The position numbers and the translations under genes are program-made. A stretch of DNA of 64,000 nucleotides from Stutzerimonas kunmingensis (GTDB lineage: Bacteria; Pseudomonadota; Gammaproteobacteria; Pseudomonadales; Pseudomonadaceae): assembly GCF_021432085.1 (NCBI RefSeq), contig NZ_CP090366.1, positions 186,001 through 250,000 of the forward strand. The letters are read 5' to 3'. Positions 11,491-22,076 of this stretch are shown one piece after another; position 1 is the first letter of the stretch; every line of letters starts with the position of its first letter. Under the pieces are notes generated by a model, which ran no database searches, was not told the DNA's origin, and worked only from the letters and a program-made list of their open reading frames with translations.

Positions 11491-13278
11491 TCAGATCGGC
11501 AGCGCAACGTAGAAGATGGTGCCGTGGCCGATCCGTGAATGCACGCCGATACGCCCACCATGCAGCTGAGCGATTTCCTTGCATAAGGCAAGGCCCAGTC
11601 CGGCACCGCCACGGCGGCGACCGATCTGCACGAACGGCTCGAAGATGCGTGCCTGCTGGCTGTAGGGAATGCCTTCGCCGTTGTCCTCGACGCTGAGGAT
11701 CATCCGCTCGCCGTGGTGCCGCGCCAGCAGCCGAACCTCGCCGCCCTTGGGCGTGTGGCGCAGGGCATTGCTCAGCAGGTTGTCCATCACCCGCTCGATC
11801 TGCTGGCGGTCGAGCATCAGCGTCGGCAGCGGCTGCTGCAACTCCAGCTTGAGCTGAACCTCCTGTTCGGCGGCGTTGACCTCGAAGCGTTGACGCGCGG
11901 CCTCGAGCAGTTCGGGGATGTGGCACTGCTCCAGCTCCAGCTTCTGCTGGCCACTCTGATAGCGCGAGAAGTTGAGCAGGTCATTGATCAGCCGGACCAG
12001 TCGCTGCATTTCCTCGTGTACGGTGTCGAACAGGTCCGACTCGCGGCTGCCGGCCGGGTAGCGCAGGCGTTCGCGCAGCAGGCTGAAGGCCATCTGCATG
12101 CCGGTGACCGGCGTGCGCAGCTCATGGGAGGCCCGCAGCACGAACTCGTTGCGCACCCGCTCGAAGGTGCGCTGATCGGTGACATCGTGCAGCACCATGA
12201 CCGCACCGCTGATGCTGCCGTCGTGGTGGCTCACCGGGCTGATGCGCCAGGCCAGCAGGCGGCGTTCGCCGTCCGCCTCGATGATCAGGTCTTCAGGTGG
12301 GTCGGACAGTGGTTTGTCGTCCAGCACCTGCCGCGCGGCATTGTCTAGGTCCGGGTAGCCGAGCGCTTCGCCGAGGGTCGAGCCGAGGTGCTCGTTCTCC
12401 CAGGCCAGCTGCCGCTGGGCGACCGGGTTGGCGTGCTCCAGGCGTCCGTCGCGGTCGACGATCAGCAGGCCGTCGTCGATGCTATCGAGCAGTGCCTGCA
12501 GACGCTGCTGGCCATTGACCAGCGCCTCCACGTTGGTCTGCTTGAACTCGTGCAGCGCCTGAGCCATCAGGCCGAAGCGGCGGCTCAGCGAGGACAGCTC
12601 CGCGATGTGCGGCGTCGGCAGGGAAATGTTGAAGTCGCCGCGGCCGATCTGGTCGGCGGCGGCGGACAGCCGTTCGATCGGTTCGCCGAAGCGGCGGGCG
12701 AAGCTGTGCGCAGTGATGAAGCCGATCAGCAGTACCGCGATCGCCGTCAGGCCCAGCAGGCCGGCGAGCAGCGACGCCCGGTCACGGCTGCGCAGCTCGG
12801 TGTCGCGGATCTTGTCGTACGCCGTGCGCTGCATGTCGGTCATCAGGCTGCGCACCTGATTGAAGGCCTGGCTGAGCGGATTGTCTTCCAGCAGCGTCAG
12901 GTTCTGGTTGCGGGCGGCATCGACCTGCTGCAGGAAGCTGGCGTAGGCGCTGGCGACGGCCTGGAATGCCTGCCGATCGGTCTCGTCGCTGGCTTCGGCG
13001 ATGCCGCGTTCGAGCGTCTGCTGAAACGATTGGCTCAGCGGTTCCAGCGCTTCACTGCGACCGCTGTCGGTGAGCATCACGATCAGGTGGTTGCCCAGCG
13101 TCTGCCGCAGCTGCTGGTTGATCTCGATGATGGCGAAGTTATTGCGGATCAGCTGTTCCTGGCTCTTGGCCATCTGCATGACGCTGACCAGCGCCAGCAG
13201 CAGGCCCAGCAGCGCAACCGTCATCAGCGCGGAGAAGCCGAGAAACAGGCGGGTCCGCAGCTTCATCTGGAGTTTCAT
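11491..13278 (-). CDS. kinB: Sensor histidine kinase KinB
   Basis: 595 residues, as in P. aeruginosa KinB. Order: TM1 about 12-35, periplasmic helical sensor about 36-168, TM2 about 170-192, HAMP about 193-246, PAS about 258-360, HisKA with His385 in RASHELRTP, and an HATPase domain with N (NLLSNALRHTPKGG), G1 (VEDNGEGIP) and G2 (GGAGLGLAL) boxes. It controls AlgB phosphorylation, affecting alginate, virulence and biofilm genes in P. aeruginosa. Its ATG overlaps the algB stop by 4 bp (ATGA), implying translational coupling. Confidence 0.95.
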   Translation of the reverse strand: MKLQMKLRTRLFLGFSALMTVALLGLLLALVSVMQMAKSQEQLIRNNFAIIEINQQLRQTLGNHLIVMLTDSGRSEALEPLSQSFQQTLERGIAEASDETDRQAFQAVASAYASFLQQVDAARNQNLTLLEDNPLSQAFNQVRSLMTDMQRTAYDKIRDTELRSRDRASLLAGLLGLTAIAVLLIGFITAHSFARRFGEPIERLSAAADQIGRGDFNISLPTPHIAELSSLSRRFGLMAQALHEFKQTNVEALVNGQQRLQALLDSIDDGLLIVDRDGRLEHANPVAQRQLAWENEHLGSTLGEALGYPDLDNAARQVLDDKPLSDPPEDLIIEADGERRLLAWRISPVSHHDGSISGAVMVLHDVTDQRTFERVRNEFVLRASHELRTPVTGMQMAFSLLRERLRYPAGSRESDLFDTVHEEMQRLVRLINDLLNFSRYQSGQQKLELEQCHIPELLEAARQRFEVNAAEQEVQLKLELQQPLPTLMLDRQQIERVMDNLLSNALRHTPKGGEVRLLARHHGERMILSVEDNGEGIPYSQQARIFEPFVQIGRRRGGAGLGLALCKEIAQLHGGRIGVHSRIGHGTIFYVALPI

Positions 13279-14621
13279 AGGCCGTACTGCTTGCGTTTTC
13301 GGTAGAGGGTCGAGGCGTCGATACCCAGGATGCGCGCGGCCTGATCGAGAGTATCGCTGGTGCTCAACACGCCGGCGATATGCGCTTTCTCCAGCGCCTC
13401 CAGGCTGAGCGGCTCACCGATGCGTGGCGCGTTGCTGCCTACCTGTTCGCCCAGCCCGAGGTGGCTGACCTCGATCATCTGCTGCGGGCAAATGATGCTC
13501 GCCCGTTCCACCACGTTGCGCAGTTCACGCACGTTGCCCGGCCAGCGGTAGGTCTTCAGTGCGGCAACCGCTGCATCGCTGAAACCGCGCGCAGGGCGGC
13601 CATAGTTCTTCACGAACGAGGCAAGGAAGCGTTCGGCCAGGGTCAGCACGTCCTCGGGGCGCTCGCGCATGGGCGGCAGGTTGAGGGTGATGACATTGAG
13701 GCGATACAGTAGGTCCTCGCGGAACTTGCCCTCGCGCACCATTTCTTCGAGGTTCAGGTTGGTCGCCGCGAGGATGCGCACATCGGCGCGGCGGGTGACC
13801 GGGTCGCCGACCCGCTCGTACTCCTTGTCCTGGATGAAGCGCAGCAGCTTGGGTTGCAGCGCCAGCGGGAAGTCACCGATCTCGTCGAGGAACAGCGTGC
13901 CGCCGTCGGCCTGGTTGACCCGGCCCAGCGTGCTCTCCGTCGCGCCGGTGAAGGCGCCGCGGTTATGCCCGAACAGTTCGCTTTCCATCAGGTCGGCGGA
14001 CAGCGACGGGCAGTTGATGGTGACGAAGGCCTTCTTCGAGCGCCGGCTCCAGGTGTGGATGGCGCGCGCCAGTTCACCCTTGCCGGTACCCGATTCGCCG
14101 AGGATGAGAATGTTGGCGTCGGTGTCTGCCACCTGCCGCGCGGTTTCCAGCACGGCCATCATCGACGGGCTGTGCGAACCGAGGGCGTCGCTGCGCTGCT
14201 TCATCTCGCCTTCCAGCGCTTCCAGTCGGGCCGCCATCTGGCGGACTTCCAGCTGCTTGGCGGCGGACAGGCGAAGCTGTTCCGGGCTGCATGGCTTGAG
14301 CAGGTAGTCCGCGGCGCCGGCCTGCATGGCGTCCACGGCGGTGTCGACAGCCGAATGGGCGGTGACGATGACCACGCGCATCCAGGGCGCGAGCAGGCGC
14401 ATCTGTTGCAACACGTCCAGGCCATTGTCTTCGCCGAGTCTCAGGTCGAGGAAGCACAGGTCGAACACCTGACGCTGCAGAATGGCCTCGGCCTGTGCCG
14501 CACTGGCCGCTGTCATGACCGTGTAGCCGCGGTCCTCCAGGCAGTAACGGAAGGTGCGCAGGATCGCCGCTTCGTCATCCACCAGGAGGATGCGTCCGCC
14601 GTTGTCCGTCGTTTGGTCCAT
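13275..14621 (-). CDS. algB: NtrC-family response regulator AlgB
   Basis: 448 residues. The receiver domain has the phosphoacceptor Asp59. The AAA+ domain has Walker A GESGTGKG (175-182) and the sigma-54 contact loop GAFTGA (222-227). The C-terminal Fis-type helix-turn-helix is DQAARILGIDASTLYRKRKQYGL-like and ends the protein. In P. aeruginosa AlgB regulates alginate genes and is paired with KinB. GAFTGA is intact, so it could activate RNA polymerase-sigma-54; two sigma-54 promoters lie just upstream on the other strand (see separate entries). Confidence 0.95.
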   Translation of the reverse strand: MDQTTDNGGRILLVDDEAAILRTFRYCLEDRGYTVMTAASAAQAEAILQRQVFDLCFLDLRLGEDNGLDVLQQMRLLAPWMRVVIVTAHSAVDTAVDAMQAGAADYLLKPCSPEQLRLSAAKQLEVRQMAARLEALEGEMKQRSDALGSHSPSMMAVLETARQVADTDANILILGESGTGKGELARAIHTWSRRSKKAFVTINCPSLSADLMESELFGHNRGAFTGATESTLGRVNQADGGTLFLDEIGDFPLALQPKLLRFIQDKEYERVGDPVTRRADVRILAATNLNLEEMVREGKFREDLLYRLNVITLNLPPMRERPEDVLTLAERFLASFVKNYGRPARGFSDAAVAALKTYRWPGNVRELRNVVERASIICPQQMIEVSHLGLGEQVGSNAPRIGEPLSLEALEKAHIAGVLSTSDTLDQAARILGIDASTLYRKRKQYGL

Positions 14622-14781
14622 GGATGCTCCCCATCAAAAGGCGAATCGGTCGCTGAAAAATGCTTCGGATTATGGTGTGTCGGGCACCTGGCGGCGCCGT
14701 TGCGTTGCTGGCGAGACCTTAGTCTATGAAAAGTCTTGCAAGTTGCACGGTATTGGCAAGGCTTTCCTGCATGCTGCACTC

Positions 14782-14842
14782 CGACGCCTTCAGTGGCGTC
14801 GCCCAAGTGGCTGATTTGGTTACCGCTGGCGCTTGCGCCAGC
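14782..14842. promoter_or_regulatory. Two palindromes upstream of a sigma-54 promoter (activator sites?)
   Basis: CGACGCC (14782-14788) and GGCGTCG (14795-14801) form a 7-6-7 inverted repeat. GCTGGCGC and GCGCCAGC form an 8-2-8 perfect palindrome at 14825-14842, directly before the -24 element. Either could bind an NtrC-type activator or fold in RNA. The 313-bp gap 14622-14934 between divergent algB and the next gene holds these sites and no gene. Confidence 0.4.
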
Positions 14843-14843
14843 C

Positions 14844-14859
14844 TGGCATGCGGCTTGCG
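14844..14859 (+). promoter_or_regulatory. Sigma-54 (-24/-12) promoter
   Basis: TGGCATG-CGGC-TTGCG has the invariant GG (14845-14846) and GC (14857-14858) with exactly 10 bp between them, close to the consensus TGGCACG-N4-TTGC. Transcription would begin near 14870 and read into the DUF2383-type gene at 14935. Confidence 0.7.
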
Positions 14860-14934
14860 ACCCTGATGAAAGGGGCGTCACTTCCCGCCGAGCGGGCGTG
14901 TGGCGTATCTGTCGCAATCCATGCAGGAGGTGTC

Positions 14935-15366
14935 ATGAATCAGTCCATGAATCAGCTCAATGAGCTTATCGAGATCACCCGCGACGGGCAGCGTTTCTAC
15001 CAGCATGCTGCCGACGAAGTAAAGGACGTCGAGCTGCAGCACCTGTTTCGCGACCTGGCCCAAGCCAAGACGCAGATCATCCAGGCGCTTAGCGTAAAGG
15101 TTGCGACCAGCCATGAGCACCCGTCGCAGGGTGGGACGCTGACCGGCCGGATGCGCGAACTCTATGCCAACACGCGATCACGCATCGGCGACCACGACAG
15201 GGCCTATGTCGACCAGTTGGAGCAGACCGAAGCCAACATACTGCATGCCTTCGAGGATGCCGTCGGCGATGCCGAGCCGGATGTCAGGGCATTGCTCGCC
15301 ATCGAGCTGCCCAAGCTGCGTACCTGCCATGAGCGCATGCGGCAGCTCAAGGAGGCCAGGCATTGA
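14935..15366 (+). CDS. DUF2383 / PA2169-like four-helix protein
   Basis: A 143-residue, almost wholly helical acidic protein. Segments such as LNELIEITRDGQRFYQHAAD near the start and a repeated AxxLPKLRTCHERM pattern at the end fit the PA2169/DUF2383 four-helix-bundle (ferritin-like) family. The ATG at 14935 is fixed by a perfect AGGAGGTG site at 14925-14932. No signal peptide. Functions of the family are unknown; relatives are often induced under stress or low oxygen. Expression is probably sigma-54 dependent from the promoter at 14844. Confidence 0.75.
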   Translation: MNQSMNQLNELIEITRDGQRFYQHAADEVKDVELQHLFRDLAQAKTQIIQALSVKVATSHEHPSQGGTLTGRMRELYANTRSRIGDHDRAYVDQLEQTEANILHAFEDAVGDAEPDVRALLAIELPKLRTCHERMRQLKEARH

Positions 15367-15389
15367 GCGTTCGTGCAAAACGCCCGGCA

Positions 15390-15428
15390 TTGCCGGGGTG
15401 CTCATGCAAATTGAGTTGCCGGGGTGCT
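15390..15428. repeat. 13-bp direct repeats upstream of second sigma-54 promoter
   Basis: TTGCCGGGGTGCT occurs perfectly at 15390-15402 and 15416-15428, 26 bp apart. The first copy also forms the 3' arm of a small hairpin (CCCGGC/GCCGGG, 15383-15397) that may end the upstream transcript. They lie about 55-95 bp before the -24 box, a normal distance for activator sites. Confidence 0.5.
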
Positions 15429-15481
15429 GAACATAATCTCTAACGTATTGATTTATAAGATTTTTAAATTGTAATGCGGGC

Positions 15482-15497
15482 TGGCACGGCGCCTGCA
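15482..15497 (+). promoter_or_regulatory. Sigma-54 (-24/-12) promoter
   Basis: TGGCACG-GCGC-CTGCA carries GG (15483-15484) and GC (15495-15496) with the canonical 10-bp spacing; the -24 half is a perfect consensus. The 45 bp upstream (about 15430-15475) are very AT-rich for this genome and could hold an IHF site. The start of transcription is expected near 15508, 38 bp before the next gene. Confidence 0.8.
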
Positions 15498-15545
15498 ATA
15501 TCCCCTTCAACGAAACGACGTCGCCACGCTTAGAAGGAGTTGAGG

Positions 15546-15782
15546 ATGAATCGCCAAGCCCGCTTTTCATTGGCCAGCAAGGGGTTCCTCTCTGCTGCGG
15601 TAATCATGCTGATCATGGGTGCCGAGCGCCCGCTGTCGCAACCGCTCAGCCAGGCGCAACAGAATTCAGCGGAACGAATCGGCATGTATGACGCTCAACC
15701 TATTGAGCTCATGCGGACCGGCCAAGAGCCGCAGACCATCGACTATCGCCAGGCGCCGTCTGAACAGCGCTGGGTATTCTGA
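15546..15782 (+). CDS. Small exported hypothetical protein
   Basis: I do not recognise this 78-residue protein. It has a basic N-terminus and a hydrophobic segment at about residues 12-27 (GFLSAAVIMLIMGA) that could be a signal or an anchor, followed by a polar Gln-rich region ending QAPSEQRWVF. The start is set by AAGGAG at 15534-15539; a TTG two codons upstream is less likely. It lies directly behind a strong sigma-54 promoter, and 109 bp before the DUF1328 gene, so the two may be expressed together. Confidence 0.6.
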   Translation: MNRQARFSLASKGFLSAAVIMLIMGAERPLSQPLSQAQQNSAERIGMYDAQPIELMRTGQEPQTIDYRQAPSEQRWVF

Positions 15783-15891
15783 GCAACGAAGGGGACGTGC
15801 AAGCGAATCAGCAAGGATGCTTAACACACTCGATGCCGATCGGACTGACCGATCCGCTGAGAACCGTTCCTGAAACAAGAGGAGTCACACC

Positions 15892-16062
15892 ATGCTGAGT
15901 TGGGCCATTACCTTCCTGATCATCGCCATCATCGCTGCGGTACTGGGCTTCGGTGGTATCGCAGGCACTGCAACGGGTATCGCCAAGATCCTGTTCGTGG
16001 TCTTCCTGGTTCTGTTCGTAGCGTCGCTGATCTTCGGCCGCGGCCGCGGTCCACGCGTGTGA
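15892..16062 (+). CDS. DUF1328 small membrane protein (YtjA-like)
   Basis: A 56-residue protein with two transmembrane segments: a first hydrophobic helix ([15 protein letters not shown]), a Gly/Ala turn ([12 protein letters not shown]) and a second helix ([17 protein letters not shown]), ending in a basic tail. This is the DUF1328/YtjA pattern; function unknown, members are commonly stress-induced. An AAGAGGAG site precedes the ATG. A short hairpin, GCCGCCC/GGGCGGC (16074-16091), follows the stop. Confidence 0.85.
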   Translation: MLSWAITFLIIAIIAAVLGFGGIAGTATGIAKILFVVFLVLFVASLIFGRGRGPRV

Positions 16063-16486
16063 TGCAATCGATGGCCGCCCGCAAGGGCGGCTGATTGAGG
16101 AGTTTCAGCGGCATAGGAAGCCAATTTCGCCGGGTCATGTTCGGCTTTCGAAGGTGATCCAGAGCGCGCGGGCCTAACCGCTCCGCGCGCTTCACCCCTC
16201 AGCGGGGGGAACCAGGGGGTCGGGTTGTTCTGCATCGCGGAGCGACCTAGGGGTACAGGGAGTACCTCCTAATCGGACCGGGTTCTGTGAAGCTGCGGCC
16301 GGGGGCGCTATCGCTCCCGGCATGCAGCAACAAATGTCCGATCTGCTTCATCGTCTTTCACAGTCTCTCCACTCATCTCGCAGTCCCTCTACCTCATCGT
16401 TTTCCTCTTGCCGTCTACTGATCTGCGGATGACCCGTGCGCGCGCGCACCGCTATCATCGCGTCCAGCTTTCGACGGGAGAACGAC
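16063..16486. other. Non-coding stretch with hairpins
   Basis: No gene is supported in these 424 bp. It holds the hairpin after the DUF1328 gene (16074-16091), AGCGCGCGG/CCGCGCGCT (16163-16191), and GCCGGG/CCCGGC around 16298-16321. A promoter for the gene at 16487 should lie here but none stands out. Confidence 0.5.
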
Positions 16487-17716
16487 ATGCTCAACGGCCT
16501 CTGGCTGGGCTTTTTTCTGATCGCCGCGGTTGCCGCCCTCGGGCGCTGGCTGATCGGTGGCGACCCTGCAGTGTTCGCCGCGCTGGTGGAAAGCCTGTTC
16601 GCCATGGCCAAGCTGGCCGTAGAAGTGATGATCGTGCTGTTCGGCACCTTGACGTTGTGGCTGGGCTTTTTGCGCATCGCGGAAAAGGCCGGGCTTATCG
16701 AACTCCTCGCGCGTCTGCTCGGGCCATTGTTCCGCCGCTTGATGCCCGAAGTGCCGGCAGGCCATCCGGCGCTGGGGCTGATCACCCTGAACTTCGCCGC
16801 CAACGGCCTCGGACTGGACAACGCCGCGACGCCAATCGGCCTCAAGGCGATGCGCGCGCTGCAGGAGCTCAATCCGCTGCCGACCGTGGCCAGCAATGCG
16901 CAGATCCTGTTTCTGGTGCTCAACACCTCGTCGCTGACGCTATTGCCGGTGTCGATCTTCATGTACCGCGTACAGCAGGGCGCGGAAGACCCGACCCTGG
17001 TCTTTCTGCCGATCCTCCTGGCGACCAGTGCATCTTCGCTGGCCGGCCTGCTTGCGGTGGCACTGGTGCAGCGGCTGCGCCTGTGGGATCCGGTGGTGCT
17101 GGCATACTTCGTTCCCGGTGCACTGCTGCTCGGTGGCTTTATGGCGCTGCTGGCGGGGCTGTCGGCAACGGCACTGGCGTCGTTGTCGTCGTTGCTGGGC
17201 AATCTGACCCTGTTCGGTCTGATCATCGCCTTTCTGGCCGTCGGTGCGCTGCGCAAGGTGCCGGTGTACGAGGCGTTCGTCGAGGGGGCGCAGGAGGGCT
17301 TCGATGTCGCCAAGAGCTTGCTGCCCTACCTGATCGCCATGCTCTGCGCGATCGGCGCTCTGCGCGCCTCCGGCGCGCTGGATTTCGGTCTGGAAGGCAT
17401 TCGCTGGCTGGTGGAGGCGCTGGGCTGGGACACGCGCTTCGTCGATGCCCTGCCGACTGCGTTGGTCAAACCGTTTTCCGGCAGTGCGGCGCGAGCGATG
17501 CTGATCGAGACCATGCAGAGTCAGGGCGTGGACAGCTTCCCGGCACTGGTGGCGGCGACGGTACAGGGCAGTACCGAGACGACCTTCTATGTGCTGGCGG
17601 TGTACTTTGGCGCGGTAGGCATCCAGCGCGCGCGCCATGCGGTGGGCTGCGCGATAGTGGCGGATCTGGCCGGCATCATCGCCGCGATTGCCGTGTGCTA
17701 CTGGTTCTTCGGCTGA
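16487..17716 (+). CDS. SpmA/SpmB-like inner-membrane protein (nucleoside recognition domain)
   Basis: A 409-residue polytopic protein with about ten hydrophobic segments. Two copies of the gate/nucleoside-recognition pattern are visible: LFGTLTLWLGFLRIAEKAGL with NGLGLDNAATPIGLKAM in the first half, and a second with DVAKSLLPYLIAMLCAIGAL and KPFSGSAARAM with STETTFYVLAVYFG. This is the fused SpmA-SpmB arrangement. In Bacillus the proteins aid spore dehydration; in non-spore-formers the role and substrate are unknown, probably transport. The ATG has a GGGAG site at 16476-16480. Confidence 0.8.
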   Translation: MLNGLWLGFFLIAAVAALGRWLIGGDPAVFAALVESLFAMAKLAVEVMIVLFGTLTLWLGFLRIAEKAGLIELLARLLGPLFRRLMPEVPAGHPALGLITLNFAANGLGLDNAATPIGLKAMRALQELNPLPTVASNAQILFLVLNTSSLTLLPVSIFMYRVQQGAEDPTLVFLPILLATSASSLAGLLAVALVQRLRLWDPVVLAYFVPGALLLGGFMALLAGLSATALASLSSLLGNLTLFGLIIAFLAVGALRKVPVYEAFVEGAQEGFDVAKSLLPYLIAMLCAIGALRASGALDFGLEGIRWLVEALGWDTRFVDALPTALVKPFSGSAARAMLIETMQSQGVDSFPALVAATVQGSTETTFYVLAVYFGAVGIQRARHAVGCAIVADLAGIIAAIAVCYWFFG

Positions 17717-17775
17717 GCCGAAGCCGCGCACTGCCCGGCTCCGAATCTGACGGGCGTTTATAGCGCTTAAAAAAA

Positions 17776-17810
17776 GAAACCCCGACCACATGTCCTGTGG
17801 CCGGGGTTTC
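17776..17810. terminator. Bidirectional intrinsic terminator
   Basis: GAAACCCCGaCCACA (17776-17790) pairs with TGTGGcCGGGGTTTC (17796-17810); an A-tract on the left and TCTTG on the right let it work in both directions. It separates two convergent genes. Confidence 0.85.
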
Positions 17811-17827
17811 TCTTGCAGCGACTGCAG

Positions 17828-20380
<2,553 letters not shown>

Positions 20381-20414
20381 GAATTGAGGCCTGTTTTTTC
20401 AGGTAACGGAACCG

Positions 20415-20449
20415 CGAAAACCCGTGGCCATACGGCGCACGGGTTTTCG
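20415..20449 (-). terminator. Hairpin between TAXI binding-protein and TRAP permease genes
   Basis: A perfect 12-bp stem, CGAAAACCCGTG (20415-20426) with CACGGGTTTTCG (20438-20449), with an 11-nt loop. It sits 51 bp after the binding-protein stop and 34 bp before the permease start. It could attenuate permease transcription or protect the 3' end of the binding-protein mRNA. Confidence 0.65.
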
Positions 20450-20500
20450 GCTAAGGCATCGACGTTCAGGGCCGCATCCGCGACGCGGCCCCGCTGAGCC

Positions 20501-21466
20501 TTACAGCCAGCCGCGTTCCTTGTAGTAACGCTCGGCGCCTTCATGCAGCGGCGCGCTCAGGCCGACTTCGATCATCTCTTCCGGCTTGAGATCCTTGAAT
20601 GCCGGGTGCAGACGCTGGAAGCGCTCGATGTTCTCGAACACCGACTTCACCAGCTGGTAGACCACTTCGGCATCGACCTTGGCAGTAGTGGACAGCACGG
20701 CTTTGCCACCGATGGACTGCGTCGGCTGGTCGTTGCCCTTGTACAGGCCGCCAGGGATCTCAGCCTTGGTGTAGTAGCTCTTGGCAGCCAGCAGCTTGTC
20801 GATTTCCGGGCCGGTGATCGGCACCAGAACTGCATCGACGGTGGTGGTGGCTTCCTGGATGGCGCCATTCGGATGACCGACGAAGTAGGTCATGGCGTCG
20901 ATGTTGTTGTCGCCCAGAGCGCTGGCCTGTTCGGCCGGCTTCAGTTCGGCGGCGAGGGAGAAGGCCGACTTGTCCCAGCCCTTTTCCTTCATGATTTCTT
21001 CGAGGGTGTCGCGCTGGCCAGAACCGGGGTTGCCGATGTTGACGCGCTTGCCCTTCAGATCATCGAGACCCTTGATGTTGGCGTCGCGACGCGCCAGCAC
21101 GGTGAAGACTTCGCTCTGCAGCGAGAAGACGGCACGGATGTCGTCCATCTTGCCTTCTTTCTCGAACGGCGCCACGCCTTCCATCGCCTTGTACTGATGG
21201 TCCGACTGCATGATGCCGAAGTTGAACTCGCCACTGCGCAGGCCGTTGACGTTGGCCACGCCGCCGCCGCTCGCCGGCGCGTTGCACTTGATGTTTTCCG
21301 CGTTGCGGTTGACGAAGCGGCAGATCGATTGCCCAGCAACGTAATAAACGCCGGTCTGGCCGCCAGTGCCGATGGTGACGAACTTCTCTTGCGCCTGTGC
21401 CACTGCGCTCAGGCCGGTTCCCGCCAGAGCAGCGGTAAAGATCCATGCCAAGGATTTGCCTTTCAT
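20501..21466 (-). CDS. TAXI family TRAP transporter substrate-binding protein
   Basis: A 321-residue periplasmic protein with a signal peptide of about 25 residues (cleavage near AVAQAQ|EKF). TAXI hallmarks are TIGTGGQTGVYYVAGQSICRF near residue 31 and the conserved GSGQRDTLEEIM segment. It should capture the substrate for the fused permease downstream. The start was set at 21466 because it begins the signal peptide and has an AAGGAG site; the longer frame to 21589 is unsupported. Confidence 0.92.
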   Translation of the reverse strand: MKGKSLAWIFTAALAGTGLSAVAQAQEKFVTIGTGGQTGVYYVAGQSICRFVNRNAENIKCNAPASGGGVANVNGLRSGEFNFGIMQSDHQYKAMEGVAPFEKEGKMDDIRAVFSLQSEVFTVLARRDANIKGLDDLKGKRVNIGNPGSGQRDTLEEIMKEKGWDKSAFSLAAELKPAEQASALGDNNIDAMTYFVGHPNGAIQEATTTVDAVLVPITGPEIDKLLAAKSYYTKAEIPGGLYKGNDQPTQSIGGKAVLSTTAKVDAEVVYQLVKSVFENIERFQRLHPAFKDLKPEEMIEVGLSAPLHEGAERYYKERGWL

Positions 21467-22076
21467 GGATGCACTCCTTTTTGGTTGTTTTCGGATTCCC
21501 GGCATCCCTTGTGAGTCTGCGCGGAACTTGAGTCTAGCAGGCGACCGCGTTGGTAACAGCCTGCGGACCTGCCATGTCGATCCGGGCAAGCGTTGCGCCC
21601 CAATGCTAGGACCGGATGACGACAGAAGGGTTGCGCGAGCGGCGCCATATTTTTATGTACACATGCTGTACCGCATGTATTATCTGTACAGCTTTGGTGG
21701 CCTACTGCCATGTCTGTTGTAAAAGCCGACCGGCGGAGTAGGACTTCAGTCGCATTGCTAGTCGAGATCGATGATATCAATCTGGCATCAGTCTCCGGGC
21801 GAGGAGACTTGCTGATCGGACAGGACCACGGGCCTGCCGACTGAAGCGCCATCAGGGGTCATCCAGAGAGGTGGATCAATGCTGGCGCTTTTTTTCGTGC
21901 CCGTCTTCGGCGCTACAAAACCGATACAAACGACCCGCTGGGCCGTCAGCAGCAAGGAGCGATCACCGCAGGGTGGCGATATTGGCAGGGAGTGCACGAG
22001 GTACCGAAAAGGTGCATCGACCGAGACGTCCGTGGCGGAGAACAACAACACGCTTTGCCTTGTTCACGAGACCACC
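21467..22076. promoter_or_regulatory. 610-bp divergent regulatory region (TAXI gene / chemoreceptor)
   Basis: No gene is supported here. An AT-rich patch contains the perfect 6-6-6 inverted repeat ACATGC-N6-GCATGT (21661-21678), flanked on both sides by TGTAC (21656-21660 and 21685-21689), which looks like an operator. TGATATCA-N3-TGGCATCA at 21772-21790 recurs exactly upstream of the diguanylate cyclase at 25965. Confidence 0.45.

Noticed and set aside
13261..13285. Frameshift between algB and kinB
   Set aside because: The 4-bp ATGA overlap joins two complete genes and is normal translational coupling.
21879..22076. N-terminal extension of chemoreceptor copy 1
   Set aside because: Copy 2 starts with the same MR-NLPV residues without such an extension, and the extra 66 residues have no domain character.
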